Shown here: piece after piece, positions 1 to 11,115 of the stretch
Position numbering within the stretch: position 1 is the first letter of the stretch
Layout of the letters: the number at the start of each line of letters is the position of its first letter
NCBI GenBank assembly: GCA_963573315.1
Contig: OY752152.1
Location: forward strand, 1,223,001-1,287,000
DNA length: 64,000 nt
Source: Entomortierella parvispora
Lineage: Eukaryota > Mortierellomycota > Mortierellomycetes > Mortierellales > Mortierellaceae
Direction of reading: 5' to 3'
Translations under genes and position numbers: made by a program
The notes under the pieces: generated by a model
The model's input: only the letters and a program-made list of their open reading frames with translations
What the model was told of the DNA's origin: nothing
The model's database searches: none

Positions 1-2666
1 CGAGCACTTGTCTAACAGCCGTGACATCGCTAACTGTACCGTCTGCGGCGAGTGAAACTATTGCCGTTTCGACCACACCAGCGCCCATCGCTCCAAGACT
101 CGCACCTGCCTTCGCCAATTGGGCCTCAGTGCTGCGTCCTCCACCATCACCGTCACCTTCACAGCCGCAGCCGCAGTTTACCATTCCGGAGGTATCCACA
201 CCACTGTCTCTGTCATCTTCATCAAGAGAGACTCTTTCCTTCCAACCCTGGCCTTCCCCCCCTGGATCCTCGTACCACAGCACAGATGAGGAGTTTAACG
301 CGTTAAATGTAGCCTCGGACTCTGATGAAGACAACACGTTCGATGGGGGGTTGAACAGCCGCTTGGAACGGTGCTCCAGATTCTACCACGATATTTTGGC
401 CATGTCGACTGTCCAAAATTCCATCAAAAAATCAACATCGTTGCAGGACTTAAGACGACCGAGTCGATGCCAGCAAGATGTGAGTGACAGTCAAAGTGGA
501 GGTAAAGGATGGCTCCCTTCGTCCTGCACCGGGACAGCGTCTACAGCTCAGCGGTTGGGTCAGGTGTCAAAAATGCCCAAACCATCCTTTACTCAGATTG
601 GATCTTCTCTCACGATCTTGTCCGAGAATGTCTCCGCGGCGGAGGATTCAACCTTCATCGTTGCTCACAGCAAGCCAGGTCTTGTGCAGCAACTGGGATT
701 GCCGCATCCACCCTCGCGAAGCCACATTCGCGACACGATCGGATCGAATTCAAGTCCAGTCGCAATCCCTGGATCTGTGGTCAAGGCGCCTGCCTTTTCG
801 CACTCGGCACACAAGTCGACTTCCCCACTCTCGATTAGTCCCGTAATTATTCCGCAGATGCATTCCTCCACTCCCTCCCGCCAGGAAAGAACCTGTTCCT
901 CCCGAGAGGGCCGTCGGTTTGCAAGGAATGTCCTTCACAGTAGCCGAACGACTGGAATATCATCTCCAATTGAAAAAAATTCACCCGAGACCAGTCGTCT
1001 GATGAGTCCATTGGAAATGGCATCGTCTTCCGAGCTTTCAAGGTCAAGGACACAGTTGGCGACCATCATACCCAGATCCAAGTCCTCAAGGTCCCAAGAC
1101 GGTGGTTTCTTATCAAAGTCCCTGCCCTCAACCTCCATTGGTCTAAGATCAACCACAATGATCGACAGGAGGGCCGAGGTTTCGACCATGCCGTCCGTGC
1201 CTTCCTTTGTTTCATGGGTTGATCACAGACACATCCCCCATCTCCAATTGCCTCCCTCCAAGACTGGGCGATCTGCAGGGGACCAACCAAGGAATAACTC
1301 AGCTCCAATTGCCCTTCTCCCGCAGACTGCGGTATCTTTGTCAAAAGAGCCACGGCACCTCTCGCCTCTGGAACGACAACATCAACAGAGAGTCAAGGGT
1401 CCCAACAACAAACGCGGGAACACTGAGATTCGTAAGATTCGTCCCACTTCGGCTCTTGCTGCTGCTGCTGCTGCTTCAACCTGCCTCTCCATCGTTTCCA
1501 CCTCCGCTCCTTCGCCTTCCCCTCCAACTTCTTCCTACTTTTCTTTCGTTTGCACAAACAACAACAACAACGACGGCAACTACAGCTTCAAATACAATAA
1601 TAGCTCCAATAATGACAGCAAATCCTCCATCAATCGGCCATCAAGCCCATTGGCAGCGGTAACGCCAGCGAGGGACAGTCAGCCCTCTTCTCCGATCAAG
1701 ACGCCCGTCAGTATCCTCAAGAACGCAAGTTATTTCCACGGTGGAACTGATCACAAAGTCAGCAACGGTGTCACCACAAAGTCCTTTGGAAAGAGAGGTA
1801 GTGGCGGGATCCGTCAATCTGACAACAACAATTACACAGTGAGCCAACACAACAACAGCTGCACCAATGACAGTCTTGATAGTCTAGACCTGCCTCAAGA
1901 CGATCACAATCAAGATCGAGTCGTAACCTCGTATTTTTCCTCCCGCGGTGGCCTCGAGGACCAAGAAAGGGCTGCTCCTGCAGTCCCCGGGCCGAGAAAG
2001 AGCAGTAGCAGACGCGATATCAACATTGGCTCTGAAAGAAGCCCCACTGCCCCTGACCAGGTATCCACTTCCTCATCTTTGATTACCCTACCGAACTACG
2101 GCCCCCACCGTTCACCTACGCCACATCCGCATCCGCCTCAGCGTCGACATAGTGGCACTAGTGGTCTCGCTTTCCCCTCCTCTCCATCATCTTTTACTCA
2201 AAAGAAAAAAAAAAGAGATCAAGATCACAAATACCATTTGGATTCTGCCCCTGTCGCCTCCTCTCCCTCTTCTTTTCTTTCCTCCTCTGCCTCTCTCACG
2301 CGACAACCCCATCAAAATCAGTCGCCTCCGACCCCAGAACGCGCCACAAGTCCCATCTCCGGGTCCGGGTTTCTATCTCAACACCCGGGCGCCTTTGTGG
2401 CCACGTTCAAGGTCGTGGTGGATGCAGAAAGGATAGTAGCCCTCCAAGTCTTGGAGGCAGATCAAGATTTCCAGTTAAGTGTTCCGGAACTGCGACGGAG
2501 GATTCAAAGCAAGTTTGCGCGGATGGACATACCCTTGCCAAGGGACTTTGAGTTGGTTTGGACTGCCTGGCATGGACAGAGAGTGGTCTTGAAGAATGAT
2601 GAAGAGCTATATCAGGCCGTGGGATCCTCTGATAACAACAAGGTCACGCTCCGATGCGAGTTTTAA
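1..2666 (+). CDS. Low-complexity protein with C-terminal PB1-like domain (5' partial)
   Basis: The reading frame is already open at the left edge, and the first in-frame GTG at 21 is only a valine codon, so the gene starts outside the window. About 780 residues are Ser/Pro/Thr-rich and probably disordered, with an Ala run, an Asn run and basic patches. The last ~90 residues look folded: a beta hairpin (FKVVVDAERIVALQV), a helix (VPELRRRIQSKFARM) and a strand pair ending in NDEELYQAV and VTLRCEF. This order resembles a PB1 domain as found at the C-terminus of fungal polarity and NADPH-oxidase adaptors (Bem1, NoxR type). The usual acidic OPCA loop is weak here (TAWHGQRVVLKNDEEL). A scaffold role is inference. 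No SH3 or TPR domain is visible in the part present. Confidence 0.6.
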   Translation, partial: STCLTAVTSLTVPSAASETIAVSTTPAPIAPRLAPAFANWASVLRPPPSPSPSQPQPQFTIPEVSTPLSLSSSSRETLSFQPWPSPPGSSYHSTDEEFNALNVASDSDEDNTFDGGLNSRLERCSRFYHDILAMSTVQNSIKKSTSLQDLRRPSRCQQDVSDSQSGGKGWLPSSCTGTASTAQRLGQVSKMPKPSFTQIGSSLTILSENVSAAEDSTFIVAHSKPGLVQQLGLPHPPSRSHIRDTIGSNSSPVAIPGSVVKAPAFSHSAHKSTSPLSISPVIIPQMHSSTPSRQERTCSSREGRRFARNVLHSSRTTGISSPIEKNSPETSRLMSPLEMASSSELSRSRTQLATIIPRSKSSRSQDGGFLSKSLPSTSIGLRSTTMIDRRAEVSTMPSVPSFVSWVDHRHIPHLQLPPSKTGRSAGDQPRNNSAPIALLPQTAVSLSKEPRHLSPLERQHQQRVKGPNNKRGNTEIRKIRPTSALAAAAAASTCLSIVSTSAPSPSPPTSSYFSFVCTNNNNNDGNYSFKYNNSSNNDSKSSINRPSSPLAAVTPARDSQPSSPIKTPVSILKNASYFHGGTDHKVSNGVTTKSFGKRGSGGIRQSDNNNYTVSQHNNSCTNDSLDSLDLPQDDHNQDRVVTSYFSSRGGLEDQERAAPAVPGPRKSSSRRDINIGSERSPTAPDQVSTSSSLITLPNYGPHRSPTPHPHPPQRRHSGTSGLAFPSSPSSFTQKKKKRDQDHKYHLDSAPVASSPSSFLSSSASLTRQPHQNQSPPTPERATSPISGSGFLSQHPGAFVATFKVVVDAERIVALQVLEADQDFQLSVPELRRRIQSKFARMDIPLPRDFELVWTAWHGQRVVLKNDEELYQAVGSSDNNKVTLRCEF

Positions 2667-3872
2667 AAAAAATGGACACCGATGTTACGAAACGCGTCCT
2701 TTCACGATTTACAACCAGAGAAGTTAGACGCGTGTCTTCCGTGTTTTACATGACTTTCAAACGAAGAAGCTCTCAGAGCCAAATGGGGTGGAAAAAACAG
2801 AACAAGCACACAATAATAAAGAGTAAGAGTTTAGGCCCTTGCTTTTTGAATAGAGCAAAAGGTAAAAGTCAAAGAAGAAGACAAGGCAAGGTGAAGGCCT
2901 GGGGCCTTGAATCCCAACAACGTCCGTAACAACAACAAGAGATAGCGAATAGCCCGACGAGATGGAAAGAAAACAAAACCTTGTGTTCAGTCCTTTTTCT
3001 CTTTTTTTTCCCCCTTTTCTTTCCAGCAGGGCACATTGCGGAAGAGCACATCTCGTCGTTCGTTTTGACCTTGTTGCTGTCATTTCTCCCCAATCTTCTC
3101 CTCACGGAGAGTTTTCTTGTGCATCGTGTTGGTAACGAAAGTACAGCAAACTACATGCAGAGGGGGGCGAAAGGTAAGGTTCAGCGAGCCTTGTTGACGA
3201 TAACAATTGCTTTTGTGCTCCCCTTTTCCCTGACGTCTGTATCTCTGTGGGAGTACATCGTCCACCAGAATCATTGACATATAGCAAACAAATCTGCCGT
3301 CCTGTTTTCTTCCCAGGACGGTTGGACAAAAACTGTTTTGGCTACGATGGACAACGGAGAGGAGAGGAGAGAGAAACATGAACAGCAACAACAACAGGGC
3401 CCCGTTCCCGATCCACATCCTCACCCTGTCTCATCCTTTCTTTTCTTTTCCCCTCCTTCCCGCTCGTGCCCAAACTCTTTTTTGGATTTTGTCTTTGTCC
3501 TTTCCGGATTGTTGGTCCGGGTGAAAGGCCCCTTCTGTCACTTTGACTTTTGTTTTCTTCTTCCTTCCCACAGAAGAGTCAAGAAGAGGAAGCCTCTTGG
3601 GACCGACAAAGTGGAGTAGAGAGAGAGGGAGAAAGAGAGACAGGAAATGAATAAAAACAGGGGACCTTCAATTCTCCTCATTTTGCCAACACGAACACTT
3701 CTCTTCCTTTTTCTTCTCCCTCTTTCACAATCCGCTTCTTCCAAATCCTTCGTCCCCTCCCTCCCTCTTTCCACCTTTCGTTCCATCTCTCCCGTCTCTC
3801 TTCCAGAGAACGCACACGCACACGCACAAACCACACACGACCGTCTATCCATCCGTCCATCTCCTGTTCCTT
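2667..3872. other. Intergenic and leader region
   Basis: No convincing gene is seen on either strand; the frames are short and low-complexity. The last 250 bases are strongly CT-rich on the plus strand and probably form the promoter and 5' leader of the PP2C-like gene starting at 3873. Confidence 0.5.
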
Positions 3873-6245
3873 ATGGCACTCGAAACCATGACTGTTCCTG
3901 AATCCAAAAATCGTCCCTTGACTTCGGTCTCAATCGTCAACACCACAACTCAGACAAAGGTGCACTCCTTTGTTCGTCAAAACCCAGTCTCCCTAGCTTC
4001 CTTCCAGGCCAGCCAGGAAGATGCTGGCCGGGGCGATCACAATGGTCGCGTCTCAGTCCAACCCACTAGCTTTGAAGGTGGTCTTCTTGTTGGATTGTAC
4101 GATCGTAAGTAGAAGATCCCTTTATTTATTATTTTTCATTTCTTTTCTTTTCTTTTCTTTTTTTTTGAGCGCCGTGCGCAAACAAAGATGTGCACTATAT
4201 TTCCTTTCTCCCCCCTTGCTTCATTCCTTGGTATCAAACTATGGAAACAAAAGGATCACCGACCCAAAGACTCGGCTCAAACCTGGCGACTCGAAAAAAA
4301 CAGTATTCTCGAGGTGTGAGATCCATTACGCGAGAAGTGAGAAGGAAGAGGAGAATACCATCGACACGATCGCCATGAATCCTTCTTTTCCCGCTCCATC
4401 CGTCCTCTTTGGCTCACAAGGTGCCAATCTTTTACTTTGTTGGTCAAAGAAAGAGGGACGGGCACGTCCTTGGCAGGATGTACCTCAGCGTTCCCTGGTC
4501 GGTGGGAAAACTGAAAAAAAAATCAAAGGGCAGGTTATGCCTGGAACTGGAGGGCGGCGGGGAGGAAAAGGATGGGTTTCGTTGGTCCATGCAGAAGCGC
4601 ATTGGAGCCCTGCAGTCTGTACCCACAGAGATGCACATGTGAGGGGCGCACTGTCCGTGGTCCCACCCCTCTGTTTCCCTCTGCTCACTTTCTACGTGCC
4701 GCCAGTGGGCGAAAAATCCAGACAGGAAGAGAGATACCCTGATGCACAAACATGAGAGCCATTCCCCTTCTTGTCCCTTTTCCTTCTTTCAGTTTTAATG
4801 CGGTGCCATCGATTCGCCAGTTTCTTAACCCACTGCAAAGAAACACCCACGCACTTTGTACCTTTCACTCTCACTCATGCTTGCGCTCCTGATCTTCTTG
4901 TTTAGCCCATCATGGCCCTCAATGTGCAGAGTACCTTCAACAGCACCTTGTGCCCATCTTGGATGAGTCCCTATCAACCCAACTGGACCATCAGGACGAC
5001 AGCCATATTTCCAACTCGATCCAGAACCTGAATGATATCGACTCGACCTCAGGAACCAGCCCATGCAAGATTGATCCCAATCAAGTGATCGACACGCTCA
5101 AATCCACGTTTTTGGAACTGGATGAGCTCTTGTTGGCCACAGCCATCACCGTGGCACTTACCCAACCCGAGGAAGTTGGAATGGCCTCGGCGGATGAGGT
5201 CAAGAAGGCTCAGGAGGTTTTGGCCCAAGTCGTCACAGGCTCTACAGCCCTTGTTGGCTTCTTGGCCCCTCATCAATCCTTCTCTGAGACTTCTCTTTCC
5301 GTCGCCTTGGCCGAGGTCGCCGCAGAAGCAGCCGCTGCAGCGCAAGGAGCAGGACATTTGGATACAGTTCAAAAGTTGGATTTGTATTTGGCGCAATTGG
5401 GCGACAGTGTTGCTATTTTGGCAGGATTGGACGAACAAGGTCAATGGACTGCCCGCCGGTTGAACCCCCCAGAGACCCATGAACATTCTGTCCGGTACCC
5501 TCATTCGGACGAGTTCCGAAAAGTCGTCTCGGAGGCCAAAGACCGTGCCCTGACTGCCGAACAGTTCTTCCGTCAGTCCAACAACACTATCATCTCAAAG
5601 GACACTGAACAAGAGGTGGCGAATCCAGAGAGTAGCTTTTTGACCCGCGGTGGCAAATTCTTGGGCCTGCCCACGACAAGAGCCTTTGGAGACTTGGACT
5701 GGAAAATTGAAGAGGAACCCAGGTTTTCAGTGTCGACTTGGGTGGAGGCTTCTTTGAAAGCGAAAATCGACAGGACATTGCAACAACAACAAGGGCAGGG
5801 CGAGACTTTGGCACAGGAGCAGGTTGGGATCAACAACCTGCATGACCCCCCATATGTCGCAGCCGATCCTAGGATCACCCGATTTATTCTGGAGACCCGG
5901 AAACCAGCCGCATCAATAACGTCTGCTTCTAGAGCGTCTGATCAGTTGCTCATCTTGCTTAACCGCGGATTCTTGTACAGCACTCATATCTCCCCCTCCA
6001 TTGCCTCGTCTTCTTCAGCATCATCAACACAGGACAAGACCAACAACAGCAATAACCCGTATGACCAACAACTGATCTCGGATATTCAACTCTCGCGTGT
6101 CGTTGCCGATACCTTGGAGAAGGGCGAGGAGAACGCGGCCCTGGCGGTCGCAAAGGCCCTGGATCAGGCCCGCAAGGAGCTTGGTGTTGTCGACTGTGAG
6201 GGTGAAGAGGGCCATGAGGGCTCGGTCTTGGTAGTGGTTCTTTAA
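3873..6245 (+). CDS. PP2C-family phosphatase-like protein (PDP/Ptc5 type), probably inactive
   Basis: Two exons, 3873-4104 and 4906-6245, joined in phase 1 across an 801-nt GT-AG intron, give 523 aa. The order of motifs follows the mitochondrial pyruvate dehydrogenase phosphatase (PDP/Ptc5) branch of PP2C: an E-D pair (E49, D50), GLYD at 74-77 for the usual GVFDGHGG, a LGDSVAIL strand (~242), LPTTRAFGDLDW (~333), PPYVAADPRIT (~392) and LLILLNRGF (~426). Key positions differ from active enzymes. The glycine after D77 is proline (DPHHG), the metal aspartate of the usual TDG is arginine (N430-R431-G432), and the final DN/DD before the last strand reads HEGSV. Loss of phosphatase activity is inferred from these changes. 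No clear mitochondrial presequence is seen. The splice junction falls inside the DPHHG motif, so another exon join could change the proline. Confidence 0.8.
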
Positions 6246-6666
6246 AATGGCTCGACGCGTTTTTTTTATTACCTGTATGTAGTTTGTGTCTCCTGTCTAT
6301 ATTTAGTGTCATGAACGATCTCGAGAGAGACGCTTTCATTCAATCCAATACATATGTGCTTCTTATTCCCCAGAGAAAAGAATGCGATTGTTATTACTAG
6401 TCACCTCCACTATTCTTGAATCTGTGGATCATCGATTATTCGCCAAGATGATCTTGGTCTTCTCTGAAAAAGTGTCAGCATCAAAAATATCAAACATCAA
6501 TCAACATCGTCTGTCGAAAGGTGGCCAAAGGTAAAGAGATGAAGAGGTAACGTCGTAAAGATGTAATTTTATATGAGCGACTTTGATATTTGATATAGAC
6601 GATGCGTTATTTTTTTTTTCTTGAGTCTCTCTCTCTCTCACATATAAAGCTTCTTCCTTCGGCAGT
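6246..6666. other. Convergent 3' intergenic region
   Basis: This lies between the stops of two convergent genes. It is AT-rich, with T runs and a short CT repeat near 6624. No gene is seen. Confidence 0.5.
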
Positions 6667-9600
6667 TTAGCGGCCAACCATCTCCTCGGTGCCGCGGCGC
6701 CATCTCTCGTCCGGTCGAAGAGTCCCATTTTTGTGATTCAGATATAAACTATTATTTACAATTACTTCCATCCTCGGAGGTGCCTCAGGCGCCGCCAGGG
6801 TTGCTGTGGACAAAGATGAGGACGATGTAGAGGAGAACACTGTTGACGACGACGATACGGCAGAAGTTGTCCTTACTCCGCCTGGGGCCAACGAGCCACT
6901 GTAACTGCTCCCAGAGCTGGTTGTTGACGAAAATACACTGCTGCTGCCGCCTCCAAAGCCATCTGTGCGATCAGCACTCAAAGAAATCAGAGAGGAAGAT
7001 GACAATGACGGCGCGGAGGATGGGGTGTAGTCAGCTGTACCACCATTGAACCTGAAACCAGGTAGTGCCGGTGCTGTGGAGTAAGACGAGGCCGTTGTTA
7101 AGTTGGGGAGGAAAGGCGCACTTGTATTCAGAGGTGGGGTGGTGCCGGGATAGGGGAATCCCGCCAAGTTGAAGTGTTCAAACCCATTGTTCTCATGACT
7201 GGTTCTAAAGCTGGACCGGTTTCCGATCGACTGTGGCACTACTGAGCCACCACCGCTGCCCGACAGGCCGTTGGACGGAATAGATTGGTATGGATGCTGT
7301 TGGATTTGCTGGATTGAGGGTGGGGGTACATATGTTGTTCCCGGGTATCGTGACATTGGCTCTGGATCCCGCCTCATGGGCTGGGAATGTTGAGAAGCAG
7401 AGGTCATATTCCGCTGAAGATATTGTTGATGCAAATGCTGTTGCTGTTGCTGCTGTTGTTCGAGTTGCTGCTGCTCCAATCGGCGATGCTGTGTCGAGAT
7501 ATACAAGCCATTTGAACGTCGGGTATGATTGGCGGTCGACTCATTGAGTTGAGGCGGTAATGGCGGTGCTCTAGTCGTTAAAGTAGCCGCAGGTTGCCGA
7601 GCCAATATCTGTTGTACATGGCTGGGTCTGTTCCCGCTTGAAGCCAATTGTAAAGACGACTGCCTCGGCTGCTGCTGTTGACTCTGTTGCTGCTGGGGGT
7701 AGCCTTCTGAACCCGGCCTAGTTGTCGGGACTGTATTCGCAATCATTTCTCCTTGGGAATGGTACTGAGATAGTCCTTGTTGGTAGTCCCGAAAGCCTTC
7801 CACTGATCTCAGGACAGCAGCAGTGTTAGGAGCAGGTGCAATGATGTTGGGTCCATTTCCTCGTTCGACACTAACAGCAGAATCCACAGGCATCTGTGGC
7901 GGTACCATGGACCTTCTGTCACCAAAGCTCGCGTCATTCCCAGTGGCTGCTGGACGGGCGGTGGCCAAATGAGATGCCACCCCAGAATGGAAGGCCGTCA
8001 TCTCTTGCCCATATTGCTCGAGCTCTCGTTCCCACTCCCGCTCTCTCCTCAGGAGATCTGACATTTCGGTCATAACTCGCCTTCGCCTCGTTTGCTCAGG
8101 TCCGTAACGATTGCGAACGTTGCCATAGATGTAATATAGTCCCCCTTGATTAAACGGCTGTTGCAGTTGTGACTGACCAAAGTTTGGCTGAAGGGTTCCC
8201 AAAGAAGGTTGGCTGCGACGCATTGAGACCGTCTCTAGGTCCTTGTCATCTGGGTCTTGTGAAGCTCGATGTCTATTGGGCTCATCGCAGTCGTCGTCAC
8301 TCCAGCTTTCACCATTCGGATTCGTAACCCATGATGATTTCAGCGATTGGTATCTGTGGTTGTCGGATAGCAAGCTATCCGCCTCTGAAATATGTTCAAC
8401 CCCTTCGAAAACAGTTCCAGAGCTCACAACGCGAGATCTTCCATGGCCGCGGACCACATCGCCACCATTCCATCGGTTCCGATCATGAGCTGTCCTTCGT
8501 AGGCGTCTCCTCTGCTCACGCGCTCTAGCCCAGTCCGGATCATCATCCTGTTCATCAAAGTTGCCCTGCGACGTGACTGAGGAAGCGGAAGATGACCCAT
8601 AGGATTCACTACTGCTGCTCTCAATAGGATTACCATTGCAGTCCAGAATCTCTGCAAAAGTAGGGCAGTGAACTGGATAGAACTGAAGCGGCAAAGGAGC
8701 ATCCCTCCCTCGAACAGATGATCGATCCTCCACTGCATCAATAGAGTCTGTTTCCTGTCCAGTTTCCACTGGGCCATCGTCCAGAGAACCGGCAAGGCTC
8801 GTTCCACGACTGCCTCCAGTATGGTTGATCATGCTTCTTGTATCTGCTGGGTGAACTCGATTCCATGATGGGCGCTCTGCATAGCCCATTGACGAATCTC
8901 TCTCACTTAGCAGGCGGAGCAACCTCGTGAGTCGTGCTTGACGGATCCGAGAGGCCATGGAGAGTATGGAAGAGTCGAATCCTGGGCGATTAGAGGCAAG
9001 CAAGGAAAACTCGAGAGGCTCGTCTGATAGAGGAAGGACTGTCTGTGAGTCAGCCAGAAGTGGCCCTAGAAGGCCAAGCCTATCCGTAAGCGCAGAATTC
9101 ACAGGAGGAGGAGAATCTGCTCTACCATGCTCAGAAATGGGTGCATCCGTGGGTATATCCAGCAGTTGCCTAGAATAGGCACCCTCGGAGGTTGTATCCT
9201 CACTCGCTGTCTCTATTCTCATAGCGCCAACATCACCGCTCAATGCATCTTCATCAGATGACATTACTGCGGGTAATCCTGCCTGCACTGGTCGAGAGAA
9301 GAGCGGCAAAATCAAAGGGCCATCTATCGGTGTGTCCAGATGTGCAACAGCAGAGATTGGGTTTTGATTGGGCGTGCTCTCGATAACATGTTCGTGGCTA
9401 AGGTGCTGGGTAGAGATGGCACCTTGATTGGTAGGCAGGGCTTCCGGTATGACCTCATCCAAAAGATATTCACCATGCTGGACGACTGTTTCCTCGGCTG
9501 CTATCTCGCCCTCAGCATTGTTCAGAGCTATGACATCTGGATGACGAAGCCAGTCGTCTGAAGAGACTGACCCAGAGGAATAGTCTCTAGTTGCGTACCT

Positions 9601-11115
9601 TCTACGGGGTATAGCGCCTCTGGGCAACATTACCAGATTATCAACGGACAATGAGAGTGTCCGTCCTGACATCGCATAGGGATGTGTTTGCGGTAACATG
9701 GGTGATGTTTCAGAAATGGCATTGGTTTCCAGAGTCGATCCCATGGACTCAATTTCGCTTACAACATGGTCGGATGTTGCTGGGAGGTCAAACGAGTGGC
9801 TGATGGTGGCATCCTGGAAAGACGTCAAAACTTGAGAAAGAGCTAGGCGACTGGCAGAAGGGTACGTGTTGTGTTGCTCCATGGCTTCGAACATGGGCTG
9901 CTGATACTGGAAGTTTGGGTCATCGCCTTGGGGATCTTGGCTATTTATACCATCAGGGTGACCATGGTTGAGAAGGGTGTGGTCTAGAGATGTTCCGATG
10001 CTACTGCTGTAGTTAAAGTCCGGGCGAGACGGAGCTGTTGCCGCCTGCAATGGTGTGAGCACAGCGTCAGAGGTCAATGACGGAGAGTGGTCTTGGTGAA
10101 TTGTCAGGGGTTGCGCTAGTAGCAAATGGCTTAATCTCAATGGCAGAGAGTTGTCGTGTCTTTGATCCAGAGCGCGCCTTTCATCCGTTAGGTCAGCTTG
10201 ATCTGTGCGGAACAGGCCTGGAGCATCCATCATCGAGGGCCTGAGCGCAGGGGGAGAGTTTGAAGAGGAGATTGTAACAGAGGCTGATGCAGCAGCCGCA
10301 AGGGCAGCCATTGCAGAGGCACTTTCAACAATGTCAATTGAGGCCTCTGTATCAATCGATGTTGCTGCCTCCGAGCCTACACTCTCCTCTGTGGGTGTGG
10401 TCAGATCGCCGAACTCAAGGTTGTGCAACTGGAGGAAATCACCAACGATCGTCGATGTTGACCCATCTGCTCGGTGACGCCCCTGAGTCAGCTGTGATGG
10501 CTGTGCCTCGATGGAAGGAGTTGTGGCAGTGGCAGTTCTGAAAGAGGGTACAGTAGCTGAGATGTGAGGTGTTGGGGTATCCACTGTCGAGGAGTATTGT
10601 CGATTTGTAAAGGCTACAGGCTGTGAATCGAGAGAGGAGAGCGCGAATTGATCCTGGTCTTGCTGCGCCAAAGGTTGATGTTGCCTATGAAATTGCTGTT
10701 GCTGGTGAAGCTGCAGGAGTTGTTGTTCCTGTCTCTCACGAATGGCCAAGAGTAGAGATTCGTGTAGATCCAAGGAGCTGTTGGAGAACGAACTGGAGTA
10801 GGATGGGTAGATCGGTGTGTAGGACAGGTTCTCATGTTCGTCCCGGCTGCTGCTTAGACTGCTACTCTGGGTCGCTGTGTTGATGCTAATTGTATTGCGA
10901 CTGTTGTTGATGAGGACACCATTGCTGGGGGGAGGGCCGAAGCTGACTTCTGCAGCATTGAAGGCCGCTGGTCGGCGTTGATCGCCTTCGTTGACCTCGG
11001 CCCGACCTGAAGGGATATCCCCGAATGTTTGGCCAAACGAAACAAATGAAGATGACGCTGACGAGGAGGCAGAAGGAGCAGAGGACGCAAAAGAGGCTGG
11101 AGTCCTGGAGGGCAT
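6667..11115 (-). CDS. 1482-aa Ser/Gln-rich protein of unknown function
   Basis: A single uninterrupted frame of 1482 codons, which is strong evidence of coding. I do not recognise a family. The N-terminal third is Ser-rich with a Gln-rich stretch near residues 130-160. The middle has acidic and Ser-rich patches. An arginine-rich segment near residues 700-730 (MASRIRQARLTRLLRLLSER) may form an amphipathic helix. A charged helical segment near residues 1010-1050 (EMSDLLRREREWERELEQ) may be a coiled coil. Poly-Gln blocks follow near residues 1150 and 1220, and the end is Ser/Gly-rich with a short basic tail (NGTLRPDERWRRG). No signal peptide or membrane segment is visible. The ATG at 11115 is the first of the frame. 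The overall make-up resembles large disordered regulatory or scaffold proteins, but function cannot be assigned. Confidence 0.75.
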   Translation of the reverse strand: MPSRTPASFASSAPSASSSASSSFVSFGQTFGDIPSGRAEVNEGDQRRPAAFNAAEVSFGPPPSNGVLINNSRNTISINTATQSSSLSSSRDEHENLSYTPIYPSYSSSFSNSSLDLHESLLLAIRERQEQQLLQLHQQQQFHRQHQPLAQQDQDQFALSSLDSQPVAFTNRQYSSTVDTPTPHISATVPSFRTATATTPSIEAQPSQLTQGRHRADGSTSTIVGDFLQLHNLEFGDLTTPTEESVGSEAATSIDTEASIDIVESASAMAALAAAASASVTISSSNSPPALRPSMMDAPGLFRTDQADLTDERRALDQRHDNSLPLRLSHLLLAQPLTIHQDHSPSLTSDAVLTPLQAATAPSRPDFNYSSSIGTSLDHTLLNHGHPDGINSQDPQGDDPNFQYQQPMFEAMEQHNTYPSASRLALSQVLTSFQDATISHSFDLPATSDHVVSEIESMGSTLETNAISETSPMLPQTHPYAMSGRTLSLSVDNLVMLPRGAIPRRRYATRDYSSGSVSSDDWLRHPDVIALNNAEGEIAAEETVVQHGEYLLDEVIPEALPTNQGAISTQHLSHEHVIESTPNQNPISAVAHLDTPIDGPLILPLFSRPVQAGLPAVMSSDEDALSGDVGAMRIETASEDTTSEGAYSRQLLDIPTDAPISEHGRADSPPPVNSALTDRLGLLGPLLADSQTVLPLSDEPLEFSLLASNRPGFDSSILSMASRIRQARLTRLLRLLSERDSSMGYAERPSWNRVHPADTRSMINHTGGSRGTSLAGSLDDGPVETGQETDSIDAVEDRSSVRGRDAPLPLQFYPVHCPTFAEILDCNGNPIESSSSESYGSSSASSVTSQGNFDEQDDDPDWARAREQRRRLRRTAHDRNRWNGGDVVRGHGRSRVVSSGTVFEGVEHISEADSLLSDNHRYQSLKSSWVTNPNGESWSDDDCDEPNRHRASQDPDDKDLETVSMRRSQPSLGTLQPNFGQSQLQQPFNQGGLYYIYGNVRNRYGPEQTRRRRVMTEMSDLLRREREWERELEQYGQEMTAFHSGVASHLATARPAATGNDASFGDRRSMVPPQMPVDSAVSVERGNGPNIIAPAPNTAAVLRSVEGFRDYQQGLSQYHSQGEMIANTVPTTRPGSEGYPQQQQSQQQQPRQSSLQLASSGNRPSHVQQILARQPAATLTTRAPPLPPQLNESTANHTRRSNGLYISTQHRRLEQQQLEQQQQQQQHLHQQYLQRNMTSASQHSQPMRRDPEPMSRYPGTTYVPPPSIQQIQQHPYQSIPSNGLSGSGGGSVVPQSIGNRSSFRTSHENNGFEHFNLAGFPYPGTTPPLNTSAPFLPNLTTASSYSTAPALPGFRFNGGTADYTPSSAPSLSSSSLISLSADRTDGFGGGSSSVFSSTTSSGSSYSGSLAPGGVRTTSAVSSSSTVFSSTSSSSLSTATLAAPEAPPRMEVIVNNSLYLNHKNGTLRPDERWRRGTEEMVGR

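Noticed and set aside
4021-4755. 244-codon frame overlapping PP2C exon 1 and its intron
   Set aside because: Most of it lies in the 801-nt intron, and the PP2C family match supports the other frame.
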